Of a stretch of DNA of 36,078 nucleotides, positions 8,349-17,765 are shown piece by piece. Source of the DNA: an uncultured Coriobacteriia bacterium (GTDB lineage: Bacteria > Actinomycetota > Coriobacteriia > Anaerosomatales > Anaerosomataceae). Below the pieces are notes generated by a model. The model made no database searches. It saw nothing but the letters and a program-made list of their open reading frames with translations, and was not told the origin of the DNA. Each line of letters opens with the position of its first letter. Position 1 is the first letter of the stretch. Both the position numbers and the translations under genes were made by a program. Location: the NCBI GenBank assembly GCA_927439865.1, contig CAKMKD010000063.1:1-36078 (forward strand), given 5' to 3'.

Positions 8349-8912
8349 ATGGCTCGACTCGTGTATGCAGCGATCACGTCCCTCGACGGTTACGTGTCGG
8401 ATGAGGACGGACGTTTCGACTGGGCGGAGCCGGATGAGACGGTCCACCGATTCATCAACGACCTCGAGCGCGATGCGGGCACGTATCTGTTCGGGCGCAA
8501 ACTCTACGAGACGATGCTTCCCTGGGAGTCCGAGAGCATGTCGCAGGGCGAACCGCCCTACATCCAGGAGTACGCGGCTATCTGGAAGGCCGCCGACAAG
8601 ATCGTCTACTCTCGCACCCTCGACACCGCATCGACAGCACGCACGCGAATCGAACGCGAGTTCGTGCCTGAGGTCATCCGGCAGATGAAGGTCGACCTAC
8701 AGCACGACATCCTGATCGGCGGACCTACGCTCGCAGCCAATGCGATGGACGCAGGGCTGGTTGATGAGTACCGGCTGTTCGTGGCTCCCGCCGTGGTCGG
8801 AGGAGGCACGCCTGCGTTCCCGCGCGACTTCCGGGCCAAGCTTGTCCTCACCGACGAGCGCCGCTTCGGCAATGGCGTCGTCTACCTGCGCTACGAGAAC
8901 GGCCTCGCGTAG
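8349..8912 (+). CDS. dihydrofolate reductase family protein (RibD C-terminal-like)
   Basis: MARLVYAAITSLDGYVSDEDGRFDW...DAGTYLFGRKLYETM...HDILIGGPTLAANAMDAGLVDEYRLFVAPAVVGGGTPAF. AGGAG RBS. Confidence 0.88.
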   Translation: MARLVYAAITSLDGYVSDEDGRFDWAEPDETVHRFINDLERDAGTYLFGRKLYETMLPWESESMSQGEPPYIQEYAAIWKAADKIVYSRTLDTASTARTRIEREFVPEVIRQMKVDLQHDILIGGPTLAANAMDAGLVDEYRLFVAPAVVGGGTPAFPRDFRAKLVLTDERRFGNGVVYLRYENGLA

Positions 8913-8950
8913 TCGGTGCAGTATCACCTCCTGGAAAAGAGATGGGAACC

Positions 8951-9562
8951 ATGGAGAAGCTCGACTTGAAACGGGAACTCAAGCACCTGTACGCGCCGTC
9001 TGCGCGGGAGGTCGTGGCGATCGACGTTCCAGAGATGAGCTTCCTCATGGTCGACGGTCAGGGAGATCCCAACACCTCGCAGGCGTATGCCGAGGCACTC
9101 GAAGTTCTCTACCCTGTGGCCTACACACTCAAGTTCGCCGTCAAGAAGGGCGTGTTGGCCACCGACTATTCAGTGATGCCTCTCGAGGGTCTGTGGTGGG
9201 CCGATGACATGTCCGACTTCAGCACCGGGGAGCGCGCTGGCTGGAAGTGGACGATGATGATCATGCAGCCCGATTTCGTCACAGCCGAGATGGTGGCTGC
9301 GGCTATGGAATCCGTACGTGTGAAGAAGAACCCACCCGCACTCGCTCGGCTCCGTTTTGAGTCGTTCACAGAGGGACTCTGCGCCCAAACGATGCATGTC
9401 GGTCCCTTCTCGACCGAAGGGCCGACGATCGCGGGCGTCCACACGTTCATCGAGGAATCGGGCCGTGAACGTTACGGGAAGCATCACGAAATCTATCTCA
9501 CGGACATTCGCAAAGCGGATCCCGCGAAGTGGAAGACGGTTATCCGCCAGCCCACGAAATGA
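8951..9562 (+). CDS. GyrI-like small-molecule-binding domain protein (alternative start 8942)
   Basis: LDLKRELKHLYAPSAREVVAIDVPEMSFLMVDGQGDPNTSQAYAEALEVLYPVAYTLKF...LEGLWWADDM matches the stand-alone GyrI-like family pattern. Confidence 0.82.
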   Translation: MEKLDLKRELKHLYAPSAREVVAIDVPEMSFLMVDGQGDPNTSQAYAEALEVLYPVAYTLKFAVKKGVLATDYSVMPLEGLWWADDMSDFSTGERAGWKWTMMIMQPDFVTAEMVAAAMESVRVKKNPPALARLRFESFTEGLCAQTMHVGPFSTEGPTIAGVHTFIEESGRERYGKHHEIYLTDIRKADPAKWKTVIRQPTK

Positions 9563-9567
9563 GCGTC

Positions 9568-9606
9568 CGGGCTCTGGGCGCCTGGAAGCCCGCCGCCTAG
9601 CCTTTT
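9568..9606 (+). terminator. weak terminator-like hairpin after the GyrI-like gene
   Basis: CGGGCT-(13 nt)-AGCCCG stem; a short TTTT run occurs about 11 nt downstream. Confidence 0.25.
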
Positions 9607-9631
9607 GCCCCCGTATACCCTGTGGTAGAAT
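9605..9631 (+). promoter_or_regulatory. candidate sigma70-type promoter for the rimP-nusA-infB operon
   Basis: TTGCCC (9605-9610), 15-bp spacer, TAGAAT (9626-9631). Confidence 0.4.
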
Positions 9632-9658
9632 CTCCTGGTACGAACAGAAGCGTCTTGC

Positions 9659-9686
9659 GAGAAGTGGGCTTACACCCGCTTCTTTT
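9659..9686 (+). promoter_or_regulatory. rimP leader hairpin with U-rich tail (attenuator-like)
   Basis: AGAAGTGGG-cttaca-CCCGCTTCT stem (9 bp with one G-U), then TTTTCG. It lies between the candidate promoter and the rimP RBS. Confidence 0.5.
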
Positions 9687-9708
9687 CGTCTGGAAGGAGG
9701 TCGGAGGC

Positions 9709-10194
9709 ATGGCGAAGGATCTGGTAGCTGAGTTGACCGCGTTGCTCGAGCCCCTGGCTTCCGGCCACGGGTTGGAGATCATCGCCGTTGAGGCAAGTGG
9801 GCACGCCGGTTCGCCAGTTGTGCGCATCTATCTCGACTCTGAAGACGGCGTGAACATCGATGTCATCGCCTCGGCGAACTCGTGGATATCGGACGCGCTT
9901 GATTCGGCGGACCTGATTCCCACGCAGTACACGCTCGAAGTCTCCTCACCCGGAATCGAGCGGTTGCTCACGAAGCGCGCGCACTGGGAGCGATTCACCG
10001 GTGAGAACGCAACCGTGAAGACCGCACTCGCAATTGACGGACGCAAGACGTTCACCGGTCGTATCGACGGCATGGATGGCGACGTCGTCGTCTTGTCTGC
10101 CGCGGACACGACCTACCGCATACCGTTTGACACGATTCGCAAGGCAAACCTGAAGGTAGACTTCAGCTCCATCGAGGAAGGGAAGACGCGATGA
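9709..10194 (+). CDS. rimP: ribosome maturation factor RimP
   Basis: MAKDLVAELTALLEPLASGHGLEIIAVEASGHAGSPVVRIYLDSEDGVNID...LEVSSPGIERLLTKRAHWERFTG. GGAGG RBS; immediately upstream of nusA. Confidence 0.95.
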   Translation: MAKDLVAELTALLEPLASGHGLEIIAVEASGHAGSPVVRIYLDSEDGVNIDVIASANSWISDALDSADLIPTQYTLEVSSPGIERLLTKRAHWERFTGENATVKTALAIDGRKTFTGRIDGMDGDVVVLSAADTTYRIPFDTIRKANLKVDFSSIEEGKTR

Positions 10195-11336
10195 GCTCCG
10201 AACTGATGGACGCGCTACGCCAGCTCGCGCGTGAGAAGAACATCGACGAGATCGAGATGCTCGACAAGCTCGAGACGACGCTCGCCACCACGTACAAGAA
10301 GACGCTCGACCTCGAGAACGATGCCCGGGTGTCGATCGACCGTGAGAGCGGTCGAATCCTCGTGTTCGAGCTCGTTCCTGTTGGTGGCACCGAGGAGGAG
10401 CCGGTCTTCGAGGAGAACGACATCACCCCCTCGGACATATCGCGCTTCGCGGCTCAGGCCGCCAAGCAGGTCATCACCTCCGCGATTCGGGATGCCGAGC
10501 GTGAGCAGATCTTCGAGGAATATGCGGACCGCATCGGTGATAGCATCACCGGCACGGTTCAGCAGTCGGACTCGCGCTACACCCTCATCAAGATCCGCGA
10601 GGGCGTTGAGGCGCTTCTGCCCCCCACGGAGCAGCCGCCGAACGAGCGCTACGACCACAACCAGCGTATCAAGGCGCTCGTCACCGACGTTCGTAAGTCA
10701 TCGGCGAACGAGCCCTCGATCGTCGTGTCGCGCACGCACCCCAGCCTCATCAAGCGGCTCTTCGAGCTTGAGGTTCCCGAGATTTACGACGGAATCGTCG
10801 AGATCAAGAGCGTTGCCCGCGAGCCTGGGCTCCGCAGCAAGATCGCGGTGTCGTCGCGCGAGTCCGGTCTGGATCCGGTCGGCGCATGCGTCGGTCCGAA
10901 GGGCAGCCGCGTACGCATGGTCGTGGCCGAGCTCCGTGGCGAGCGCATCGACGTCGTCCCGTGGTCCGAGACCCCCTCGACCTTCGTTGGCAACGCGCTC
11001 TCACCGGCCAAGGTCTCAACCGTCATCACCAACGACGCCGAGCATACGGCGACCGTGATCGTTCCGGACGACCAGCTCTCCCTCGCCATCGGCAAGGAGG
11101 GTCAGAACGCACGCCTCGCAGCCAAGCTCACCGGCTGGCGCATCGACATCAAGAGCGTTTCGCAGGCCATGGAAAGCGGCCTCGCGCACGCCATCGCAGC
11201 GGGCGAGGAGATTGTTGAAGTCGGCGACGGACGGTGCATCGCCGAAACGAGCGACGGTATCCGTTGCCGCAACAAGAGCCTTCCCGGTAGCCGCTATTGC
11301 AGGATCCACGATAAGGAGGCCGGCGCGTCGGCATGA
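10191..11336 (+). CDS. nusA: transcription termination/antitermination factor NusA with C-terminal CCCH zinc-knuckle-like extension
   Basis: NusA N-domain, S1 and KH segments (VGACVGPKGSRVRMVVAELRGERIDVVPW; LAIGKEGQNARLAAKLTGWRIDIKS). ATGA overlap with rimP. Confidence 0.96.
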   Translation: MSSELMDALRQLAREKNIDEIEMLDKLETTLATTYKKTLDLENDARVSIDRESGRILVFELVPVGGTEEEPVFEENDITPSDISRFAAQAAKQVITSAIRDAEREQIFEEYADRIGDSITGTVQQSDSRYTLIKIREGVEALLPPTEQPPNERYDHNQRIKALVTDVRKSSANEPSIVVSRTHPSLIKRLFELEVPEIYDGIVEIKSVAREPGLRSKIAVSSRESGLDPVGACVGPKGSRVRMVVAELRGERIDVVPWSETPSTFVGNALSPAKVSTVITNDAEHTATVIVPDDQLSLAIGKEGQNARLAAKLTGWRIDIKSVSQAMESGLAHAIAAGEEIVEVGDGRCIAETSDGIRCRNKSLPGSRYCRIHDKEAGASA

Positions 11337-11608
11337 AAGTGAGGAAGCCGCCGCTTCGTTCGTGCCTCGGCTGTGGTCGGGAAGCGGAGAAGCGAGAACT
11401 CGTGCGGTTCGTCCGGACGCCCGATGGTGAGGTGCACGTTGACCCCACTGGCAAGCTGAACGGACGCGGAGGGTACGTGTGCGCGACATCCGCCTGCTTC
11501 GAGGCGGCCGTGCACAGGAAGCGGTTCGCGGCAGCGCTCCACGCGAACTTGCGCGAAGAAGATGTGGAGCGATTGAGACGAGAATTCGAGCACACGCTCA
11601 GCACGTAG
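11333..11608 (+). CDS. ylxR: YlxR-family (DUF448) RNA-binding protein
   Basis: PLRSCLGCGREAEKRELVRFVRTPDGEVHVDPTGKLNGRGGYVCATSACFEAAV; ATGA overlap with nusA. Confidence 0.93.
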   Translation: MKVRKPPLRSCLGCGREAEKRELVRFVRTPDGEVHVDPTGKLNGRGGYVCATSACFEAAVHRKRFAAALHANLREEDVERLRREFEHTLST

Positions 11609-11638
11609 CGAACGCTCGCGACCAGGACGGTGACGCGC

Positions 11639-14074
11639 ATGCCCGCGATGAGAGTACATGAACTGGCCAAGGAGTTCGGGATGACCTCCCAGGAGCTCCT
11701 GGAACACTTGGCCACGCTCAAGATTCCAGCTAAGAACCACGCATCAACCCTCGTCGAGGCGTATGTGGACAAGATCCGCAAGCAGCTTGCGCCCATCATC
11801 GCCGAGCACCTTGCTGTCGTCGAAGCCGAGCGCGCAGCAGCCGAAGAGGCTCGCCTCGCCGAGGAAGCTGAAGAGAGCGCTAAGCGCGCGGCAGAGTCCG
11901 CAGCGCGTGAGGCTGAGCGCAAGGCCGTCGAGGACGCGGAGATCAAACGCCTCGAAGAGCGCACGCAAGAAGAGAAAGCTGCTGCAGAAGAAGAGGAGCG
12001 CAAACGCCTCGAAGAAGAAGAGCGCGTTCGTCGTCGCGACGAGGAGAACGCACGCCTTGAGGCGCACGCTCGCGCCGAAAAGGAGAAGCAGACGCTCGAA
12101 GACGAGCGCAAGCGCCTCGAAGGCGAAGAGGCCGAGCGGTACCGCCAGATGGCGCGAGAGGCCGAGGAGGCCCAGCGTCACCAGAACATCCTCGCTGAGG
12201 CAGCTAAGCTCGCCGCCACCTCAGGTCCCGTGAAGAAAAAGAAGAAGAAGGACAAGAAGCCCACCGGGCAGCAGGAAGCCACGGATACAACTTCCGAGGA
12301 GACGGAGACCCCTGCTCCCAAGGTTGCAGACGGCGTCATCACCGTCATCGAGGGCACCACGGTATCCGAGTTCGCTGACGCGCTCTCACTCGCGCCCTCC
12401 GAGATCATCAAGCGTCTCATGATGCTCGGCGAGCTGCTGACCGTGAACCAGCCGATCGGTCACACCACTATGGAGATTCTCGCCGACGACCTCGGCGTTG
12501 AGCTCAAGATCGTCGCACCCGAGGCGGAGACCTGCATCGTCTACGACGACAAGCCCGAGGACCTTGTGCCTCGCTCGCCGGTCGTCACCGTTATGGGTCA
12601 CGTCGACCACGGCAAGACGTCGCTCCTCGACGCGATTCGCGAGACGGGCGTCGCCGACACCGAGGCTGGCGGCATCACGCAGCACATCGGTGCGAGCATC
12701 GTGCACCACAACGGCAAGCAGATCACCTTCATCGACACGCCGGGCCACGAGGCGTTTACCGCCATGCGCGCCCGCGGAGCCGATGTGACCGACGTCGTCG
12801 TCCTCGTTGTCGCTGCCGATGACGGCGTCATGCCGCAGACGGTTGAGGCCATTCACCACGCGAAGGCTGCCGGCGTCCCGATCATCGTTGCAGTCAACAA
12901 GATCGATAAGGACGGCGCTAACCCGGACCAGGTTCGACAGATGCTCACTGAGCACGAGATCGTGCCGGAGGAATGGGGTGGCAGCAACATCTTCGTGAAC
13001 GTCTCGGCGAAGAAGCGCCTCAACATCGACGAGATCCTCGAGATGATCCTGCTGCAGGCAGAAGTCCTTGAGCTCAAGGCCAACCCGAAGGCGAGCGCCC
13101 ATGGCGTTGTCATCGAGGCCAAGCTCGATCGCGGACGCGGTCCGGTGGCAACCGTTCTCGTTCAGCGCGGCACGCTCAAGAACGGCGACGCGGTCGTCGC
13201 CGGCATGAGCCACGGCCGCGTGAGAATGCTGGTCAACCCGCTTGGCGAAACGGTGCAAACTGCCGGTCCCGCCGATCCGGTCGAGATCGTCGGTCTCTCG
13301 AACGTCCCCGCGGCCGGTGACGAGTTCCTCGTCGTCTGCGATGACCGTGAGGCACGTCAGATCGCCGAGGAGCGCGCGCTCAAGAAGCGTCTGCTTGCGC
13401 ATGAGAAGAAGAGCCACGTCACCCTCGAGGATCTCTTCTCGCGTATCGCCGAGGGCGAGCTCAAGGACCTCAACCTCGTGGTCAAGGCCGACGTCGGCGG
13501 ATCCATCGAGGCCCTGAAAGACGCACTCGACAAGATGAACCAGGACGAGGTGCGCATCAACGTCATCCACTCGGGCGTAGGCGCCATCACCGAGAGCGAC
13601 GTCATGCTCGCCGACGCGTCTGACGCCATTATCATCGGCTTCAATGTGCGCCCGGAGCCGAAGGCAAAGTCACTCGCCGAGCAGGAGAAGGTCGACCTGC
13701 GGATGTACCGCGTCATCTACAAGGCCATCGAGGACATCAACGCCGCGCGCGTGGGTATGCTTGCCCCGACGATCGAAGAGCACGACACAGCCCGGATCGA
13801 AGTCCGCGAGCTGTTCAAGGTCCCGAAAATCGGCGTCATCGCCGGCTGTCTCGTGCAGGAAGGCGAGATCACCCGCGACGATCAGATCCGCGTGGTTCGC
13901 CAGGGTGCGATCGTCTTCGACGGCAAGCTCCACTCGTTGCGACGCTTCAAGGACGACGTGAAGTCGGTCAAGGCGGGTTACGAGTGTGGTATCGGACTCG
14001 AAGGCTTCCAGGATCTCAAGGAAGGCGACGTCATCGAGGGATATCGCACCATCGAGGTTGCACGGGAAGAGTGA
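11639..14074 (+). CDS. infB: translation initiation factor IF-2 (alternative starts 11630/11648)
   Basis: IF2_[22 protein letters not shown]; GTPase motifs [39 protein letters not shown]. Confidence 0.97.
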   Translation: MPAMRVHELAKEFGMTSQELLEHLATLKIPAKNHASTLVEAYVDKIRKQLAPIIAEHLAVVEAERAAAEEARLAEEAEESAKRAAESAAREAERKAVEDAEIKRLEERTQEEKAAAEEEERKRLEEEERVRRRDEENARLEAHARAEKEKQTLEDERKRLEGEEAERYRQMAREAEEAQRHQNILAEAAKLAATSGPVKKKKKKDKKPTGQQEATDTTSEETETPAPKVADGVITVIEGTTVSEFADALSLAPSEIIKRLMMLGELLTVNQPIGHTTMEILADDLGVELKIVAPEAETCIVYDDKPEDLVPRSPVVTVMGHVDHGKTSLLDAIRETGVADTEAGGITQHIGASIVHHNGKQITFIDTPGHEAFTAMRARGADVTDVVVLVVAADDGVMPQTVEAIHHAKAAGVPIIVAVNKIDKDGANPDQVRQMLTEHEIVPEEWGGSNIFVNVSAKKRLNIDEILEMILLQAEVLELKANPKASAHGVVIEAKLDRGRGPVATVLVQRGTLKNGDAVVAGMSHGRVRMLVNPLGETVQTAGPADPVEIVGLSNVPAAGDEFLVVCDDREARQIAEERALKKRLLAHEKKSHVTLEDLFSRIAEGELKDLNLVVKADVGGSIEALKDALDKMNQDEVRINVIHSGVGAITESDVMLADASDAIIIGFNVRPEPKAKSLAEQEKVDLRMYRVIYKAIEDINAARVGMLAPTIEEHDTARIEVRELFKVPKIGVIAGCLVQEGEITRDDQIRVVRQGAIVFDGKLHSLRRFKDDVKSVKAGYECGIGLEGFQDLKEGDVIEGYRTIEVAREE

Positions 14075-14081
14075 CCTCCTG

Positions 14082-14459
14082 ATGAAGATCACTCCGAGAA
14101 CACGCAAACTGAACGAGACGATACGGGAGGCCCTGGCCTCGATCCTGATGGAAGAGGTCAGGGACCCCCGCGTCGACTTTGTGACCGTCACCGGGGCACG
14201 CATCAGCCCTGACATGCGCTACGCCGATATCTACGTCATCACGCACGGCGATCAGTCACGCTATGCTGAGCTCATGGCTGGACTCGAATCCGCAAAGGGT
14301 CGCATCCGCACCGAACTCGGCAAGCGAGTCAGTCTTCGCTTCCTTCCGGCGCTCCGCTTCCACATCGATGAGAGCGTCGACGAGGGGATGCGCATCTCGG
14401 TAGCGTTGCGCGAAGAGGCCGAGCGGCGACCCATCACACCGGACGAAACGGACGAGTAG
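14082..14459 (+). CDS. rbfA: 30S ribosome-binding factor A
   Basis: RKLNETIREALASILMEEVRDPRVDFVTVTGARISPDMRYADIYV...LRFLPALRFHIDESVDEGMRI. Confidence 0.95.
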   Translation: MKITPRTRKLNETIREALASILMEEVRDPRVDFVTVTGARISPDMRYADIYVITHGDQSRYAELMAGLESAKGRIRTELGKRVSLRFLPALRFHIDESVDEGMRISVALREEAERRPITPDETDE

Positions 14460-14461
14460 CA

Positions 14462-15433
14462 GTGCCCGGCCAAGCTGAGATCTTCAAGCAGGTGGCCTCG
14501 GCCATCAATTCGGCATCCTCCATCGCTGTGTGTGCCCATGTCGACCCTGACGGCGATGCTATCGGAAGCACGCTTGGCCTCATGCACCTGCTCCGGTCGT
14601 GCGGCAAGAACGCCACGCCGCTTCTCGCCTCGGGCAGCCATCCGCCGCTGACCTACGCTGCGCTTCCGGGTGCCGAAGAGCTACGCCCTTCGGCCGGTGC
14701 GGGCGGGTTCGACCTGTTCGTGGCACTCGATTCCCCAGACCCTGCGCGCCTCGGCGATGCACGCGAACTCGCGCTTGCCACCCCGACGCTCGTCGTCATC
14801 GACCACCACCCCGACAACAAGCGTTACGGCGCTATCAACCTTGTAGACCCGGATTCGGCCGCCACTGGCGAGATGATCTGGGAGCTTGCGCCGTACCTTG
14901 GGTGCACGCCGGATGCGAGCGTCTCGGCGTGCCTGTTCACGGCGCTTATGACTGACACCGGTCGATTCTCGTACAGCAACACCACACCGGCCGTGTTCAG
15001 GCATGCAGCCGAGATGGTCGAGGCAGGCGCGAACGTGTCCGATCTGTTCCGCCAGGTCTTCGAGAGTCGCACCCCGGGAGCGCTCGCGCTCGTTGCGCTC
15101 ACGATGAGCCGACTCACGTTCGCCAACAGCGGCCGCGTCGCATACTCATGGATAGACGCTGACGACTTCGCCAACACGGGCGCGCTTCCCGAGGAGACCG
15201 AGACGCTCATCGACGAGATCCGGGTCATCATCGGCGTGGACGCCGTGGCGCTTCTCAAGGCCTCACATGATTCGGTCCGGGTGAGTCTTCGTGCGAAGAC
15301 AGGCTTCGACGTAGGGCTGGTCGCGCGCACGCTCGGTGGCGGTGGCCACGCAGCGGCAGCAGGCTTCACGCGCGGCGGCACCATCGAGTCGGTCCTCGGC
15401 GAGCTGTTGCCACACCTTCCATCGGCCAGCTGA
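14462..15433 (+). CDS. nrnA: DHH-family bifunctional oligoribonuclease / pAp phosphatase (NrnA-like)
   Basis: AVCAHVDPDGDAIGSTLGL, VVIDHHPDN, LMTDTGRFSYSNT, GGGGHAAAAGF DHH/DHHA1 motifs; GTG start. Confidence 0.93.
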   Translation: MPGQAEIFKQVASAINSASSIAVCAHVDPDGDAIGSTLGLMHLLRSCGKNATPLLASGSHPPLTYAALPGAEELRPSAGAGGFDLFVALDSPDPARLGDARELALATPTLVVIDHHPDNKRYGAINLVDPDSAATGEMIWELAPYLGCTPDASVSACLFTALMTDTGRFSYSNTTPAVFRHAAEMVEAGANVSDLFRQVFESRTPGALALVALTMSRLTFANSGRVAYSWIDADDFANTGALPEETETLIDEIRVIIGVDAVALLKASHDSVRVSLRAKTGFDVGLVARTLGGGGHAAAAGFTRGGTIESVLGELLPHLPSAS

Positions 15434-15434
15434 C

Positions 15435-16334
15435 GTGGGTCGACGCGGAGCCACCGACCTCGCGGGCATTCTGCTCGTGGATAAGCCGGCCGGCCTGACA
15501 AGCCACGACGTCGTTGCGAGAGTGCGACGGGTGACGGGGGAGGGACGAGTGGGCCACGCCGGCACGCTCGATCCCATGGCAACCGGACTCCTGGTGCTGC
15601 TCGTCGGTCCCTACACACGCCTTGAGCCGTACCTCAGCTCCGCCGAGAAGGAGTACACCGCCGCCATCGCATTCGGCAGTTCCACCGACACCGATGATGC
15701 CGAGGGCACTGTGATCGCATCTGCTCCCGTGCCGCCGGGCGTGCTCGATGCCGATTATGCTGCCGAGGTGCTGCACGGGTTTCTCGGCGCATCGATGCAG
15801 CTCCCGCCGTCGTACTCAGCCATCAAGGTGGGAGGAGCGGTGGCCCACCGAGCCGCCCGCTCGGGTTCTCCGCTGGAACTCGCCGAGCGAAGCATCAACG
15901 TGCTGTCGGCCGAGTTGCTCGGCGTCGAAGCAGAGACTGCAACGTGGAACGTCGCATTCCGCGTCTCAAAAGGGACGTACATCCGCGCACTTGCCCGCGA
16001 CATCGGTGAACGCCTTGGCGTTCCCGCGCACCTGGCCGGGCTGCGGCGAACCGCGAGCGGAACGCTGCGGCTTGAAGACGCGCAACCTCTCGAAGGACTC
16101 ACCGATCCGACGGCCGCATTCGTGGACCCACTCGGAGCGCTCGGCCTCCCTGTTGTCGAGGTCGAGTCGGCCCTCATCGCAAACGGCGCACCACTCGATC
16201 GGGCGCTGGCCCACGACGTCGCGGACGGCGTTGATCTCGCCGTGACATGTGCCGGCGAACTCCGCGCCGTCTACAGCGCGGCTGCCGACCGTCTTATCCC
16301 ACGCGTCGTGCTGCCACACGGAGGTCCGCGATGA
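15435..16334 (+). CDS. truB: tRNA pseudouridine(55) synthase
   Basis: GILLVDKPAGLTSHDVV...GRVGHAGTLDPMATGLLVL...PSYSAIKVGG; GTG start 1 nt after the nrnA stop. Confidence 0.95.
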   Translation: MGRRGATDLAGILLVDKPAGLTSHDVVARVRRVTGEGRVGHAGTLDPMATGLLVLLVGPYTRLEPYLSSAEKEYTAAIAFGSSTDTDDAEGTVIASAPVPPGVLDADYAAEVLHGFLGASMQLPPSYSAIKVGGAVAHRAARSGSPLELAERSINVLSAELLGVEAETATWNVAFRVSKGTYIRALARDIGERLGVPAHLAGLRRTASGTLRLEDAQPLEGLTDPTAAFVDPLGALGLPVVEVESALIANGAPLDRALAHDVADGVDLAVTCAGELRAVYSAAADRLIPRVVLPHGGPR

Positions 16335-17260
16335 CACGCGTGGTCACATTCGCACCTGACATGCCTTCGCTCGGCTCCGCAGTGGTAGCGATCGGTGTAT
16401 TCGACGGCGTGCATCTTGGCCATCAGATGCTGGTGCGCGATGCGATCGCCGTCGCCCGCGAACGCGAGGCCCTGGCGGTCGTGCTCACCTTCGACCGTGA
16501 TCCGGACCGCGTCGTGATGCCTGAGAGTGCCGCGCCGCAGCTTCTAAGCCTTGCGGACAAGGTCCGGCTCCTCTCGGCGCTCGAACCCGATGTCGTTCTG
16601 GTCGTTCCCTTCGACGCTGGTCTCGCGTCGCTCACGCCCGAGGCGTTCATCCGGCATGTTCTGCTGGCGGCCACCGCACCGCTTGCAGTCATCGTCGGCT
16701 GCGATTTCCGCTTCGGCACGCGGGCCTCGGGCACCATCGAGACCCTGGAGTCGGCCGGCCTTGATCACGGATTCGATGTGCGGGGACATGCCCTGCTCGA
16801 GGTGGACGGTCAGCCTGTGACGTCCACGAGAATCCGGTCAGCGCTCGCGCGCGGAGAGGTCAAGGAAGCAGCGGCGCTTCTCGGCAGACGTCACTTCATC
16901 ACGGGGGATGTGGTCCGAGGGAGGGGAGTCGGTCGCGGTCTCGGTGTCCCTACGGCCAACATCGCCACGCACTCGTGGACCGCGCTCCCGCTCGACGGGG
17001 TGTACGCGGGGCGTGCGCATGTAGGCGGCGCAACGTACGACTGCGCGGTATCGGTCGGCCTGCCACCAAGCTTCCCCGAGGCCGAGCATCTCCTCGAAGT
17101 CCATCTGCTCGACTACTCGGGCGCAGAGCTCTACGACGAATCGCTCGAGGTTGAGTTCGTTGCGCGAGTGAGATCGCAGCGACGCTTCGACGATGAGCGC
17201 GCGCTGACGGACGCGATCGCAACCGACATCCAGGCGATTCGCGGATTGCTGCACCCGTAG
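16331..17260 (+). CDS. ribF: bifunctional riboflavin kinase / FAD synthetase
   Basis: VAIGVFDGVHLGHQML...FGTRASGTIETL...RSALARGEVKEAAALLGR...GVPTANI; ATGA overlap with truB. Confidence 0.94.
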   Translation: MTRVVTFAPDMPSLGSAVVAIGVFDGVHLGHQMLVRDAIAVAREREALAVVLTFDRDPDRVVMPESAAPQLLSLADKVRLLSALEPDVVLVVPFDAGLASLTPEAFIRHVLLAATAPLAVIVGCDFRFGTRASGTIETLESAGLDHGFDVRGHALLEVDGQPVTSTRIRSALARGEVKEAAALLGRRHFITGDVVRGRGVGRGLGVPTANIATHSWTALPLDGVYAGRAHVGGATYDCAVSVGLPPSFPEAEHLLEVHLLDYSGAELYDESLEVEFVARVRSQRRFDDERALTDAIATDIQAIRGLLHP

Positions 17261-17274
17261 CGTCGTCGAGTCGC

Positions 17275-17305
17275 TTGTGACGAGCGAAAACCTATCTGTT
17301 ATACT
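17275..17305 (+). promoter_or_regulatory. candidate promoter for rpsO-pnp
   Basis: TATACT -10 (17300-17305) with TTGTGA (17275-17280) at 19-bp spacing. Confidence 0.4.
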
Positions 17306-17398
17306 AGCGCGGTTGTTCTGGTACCCCTGCCTGGGATTAGCGAGTCACCGCCGCTTCTCTCGGACACGGGTGAATTCGAATGAAGGGTGAAAGAGAAT

Positions 17399-17668
17399 AT
17401 GGCACTAGAGAAGGACGTTAAGTCCACGATCATCGCCGACCACGCTCGCACCGAGAGCGACACCGGCTCCCCCGAGGTCCAGGTCGCGCTGCTCACGCAG
17501 CGCATTCGTGATCTCACCGAGCACCTCCGCTTCCACAAGCACGATCACCACTGCCGCCGCGGGCTCCTGAAGCTCGTCGGTCAGCGCCGTCGCCTTCTGA
17601 ACTACCTCAAGAAGAACGACATCGAGCGCTACCGTGCGGTCGTCGCAAAGCTGGGGCTGCGCAACTAA
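17399..17668 (+). CDS. rpsO: 30S ribosomal protein S15
   Basis: [69 protein letters not shown]. Confidence 0.98.
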   Translation: MALEKDVKSTIIADHARTESDTGSPEVQVALLTQRIRDLTEHLRFHKHDHHCRRGLLKLVGQRRRLLNYLKKNDIERYRAVVAKLGLRN

Positions 17669-17670
17669 TC

Positions 17671-17765
17671 TCACGAACCGGCTCGTGAAGGCGGGAGACA
17701 ATCTCCCGCCTTCCGTGTCATAGGGGCCGAGGCCCCGGGTACGTTCCTGCAAGGACGCAGGAGCG
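17671..17765 (+). other. four consecutive RNA hairpins in the rpsO-pnp intergenic region
   Basis: TCACGA-accggc-TCGTGA (17671-17688); AAGGCGGGAGA-caa-TCTCCCGCCTT (17688-17712); GGGGC-cgag-GCCCC (17723-17736); CGTTCCTGC-aaggac-GCAGGAGCG (17742-17765). Confidence 0.65.

Noticed and set aside
12228-12262. A-rich AAG-AAA-AAG-AAG run in infB as a programmed frameshift site
   Set aside because: The in-frame heptamer is G_AAA_AAG, not A_AAA_AAG. IF-2 continues in frame with full conserved domains and there is no evident alternative-frame product.
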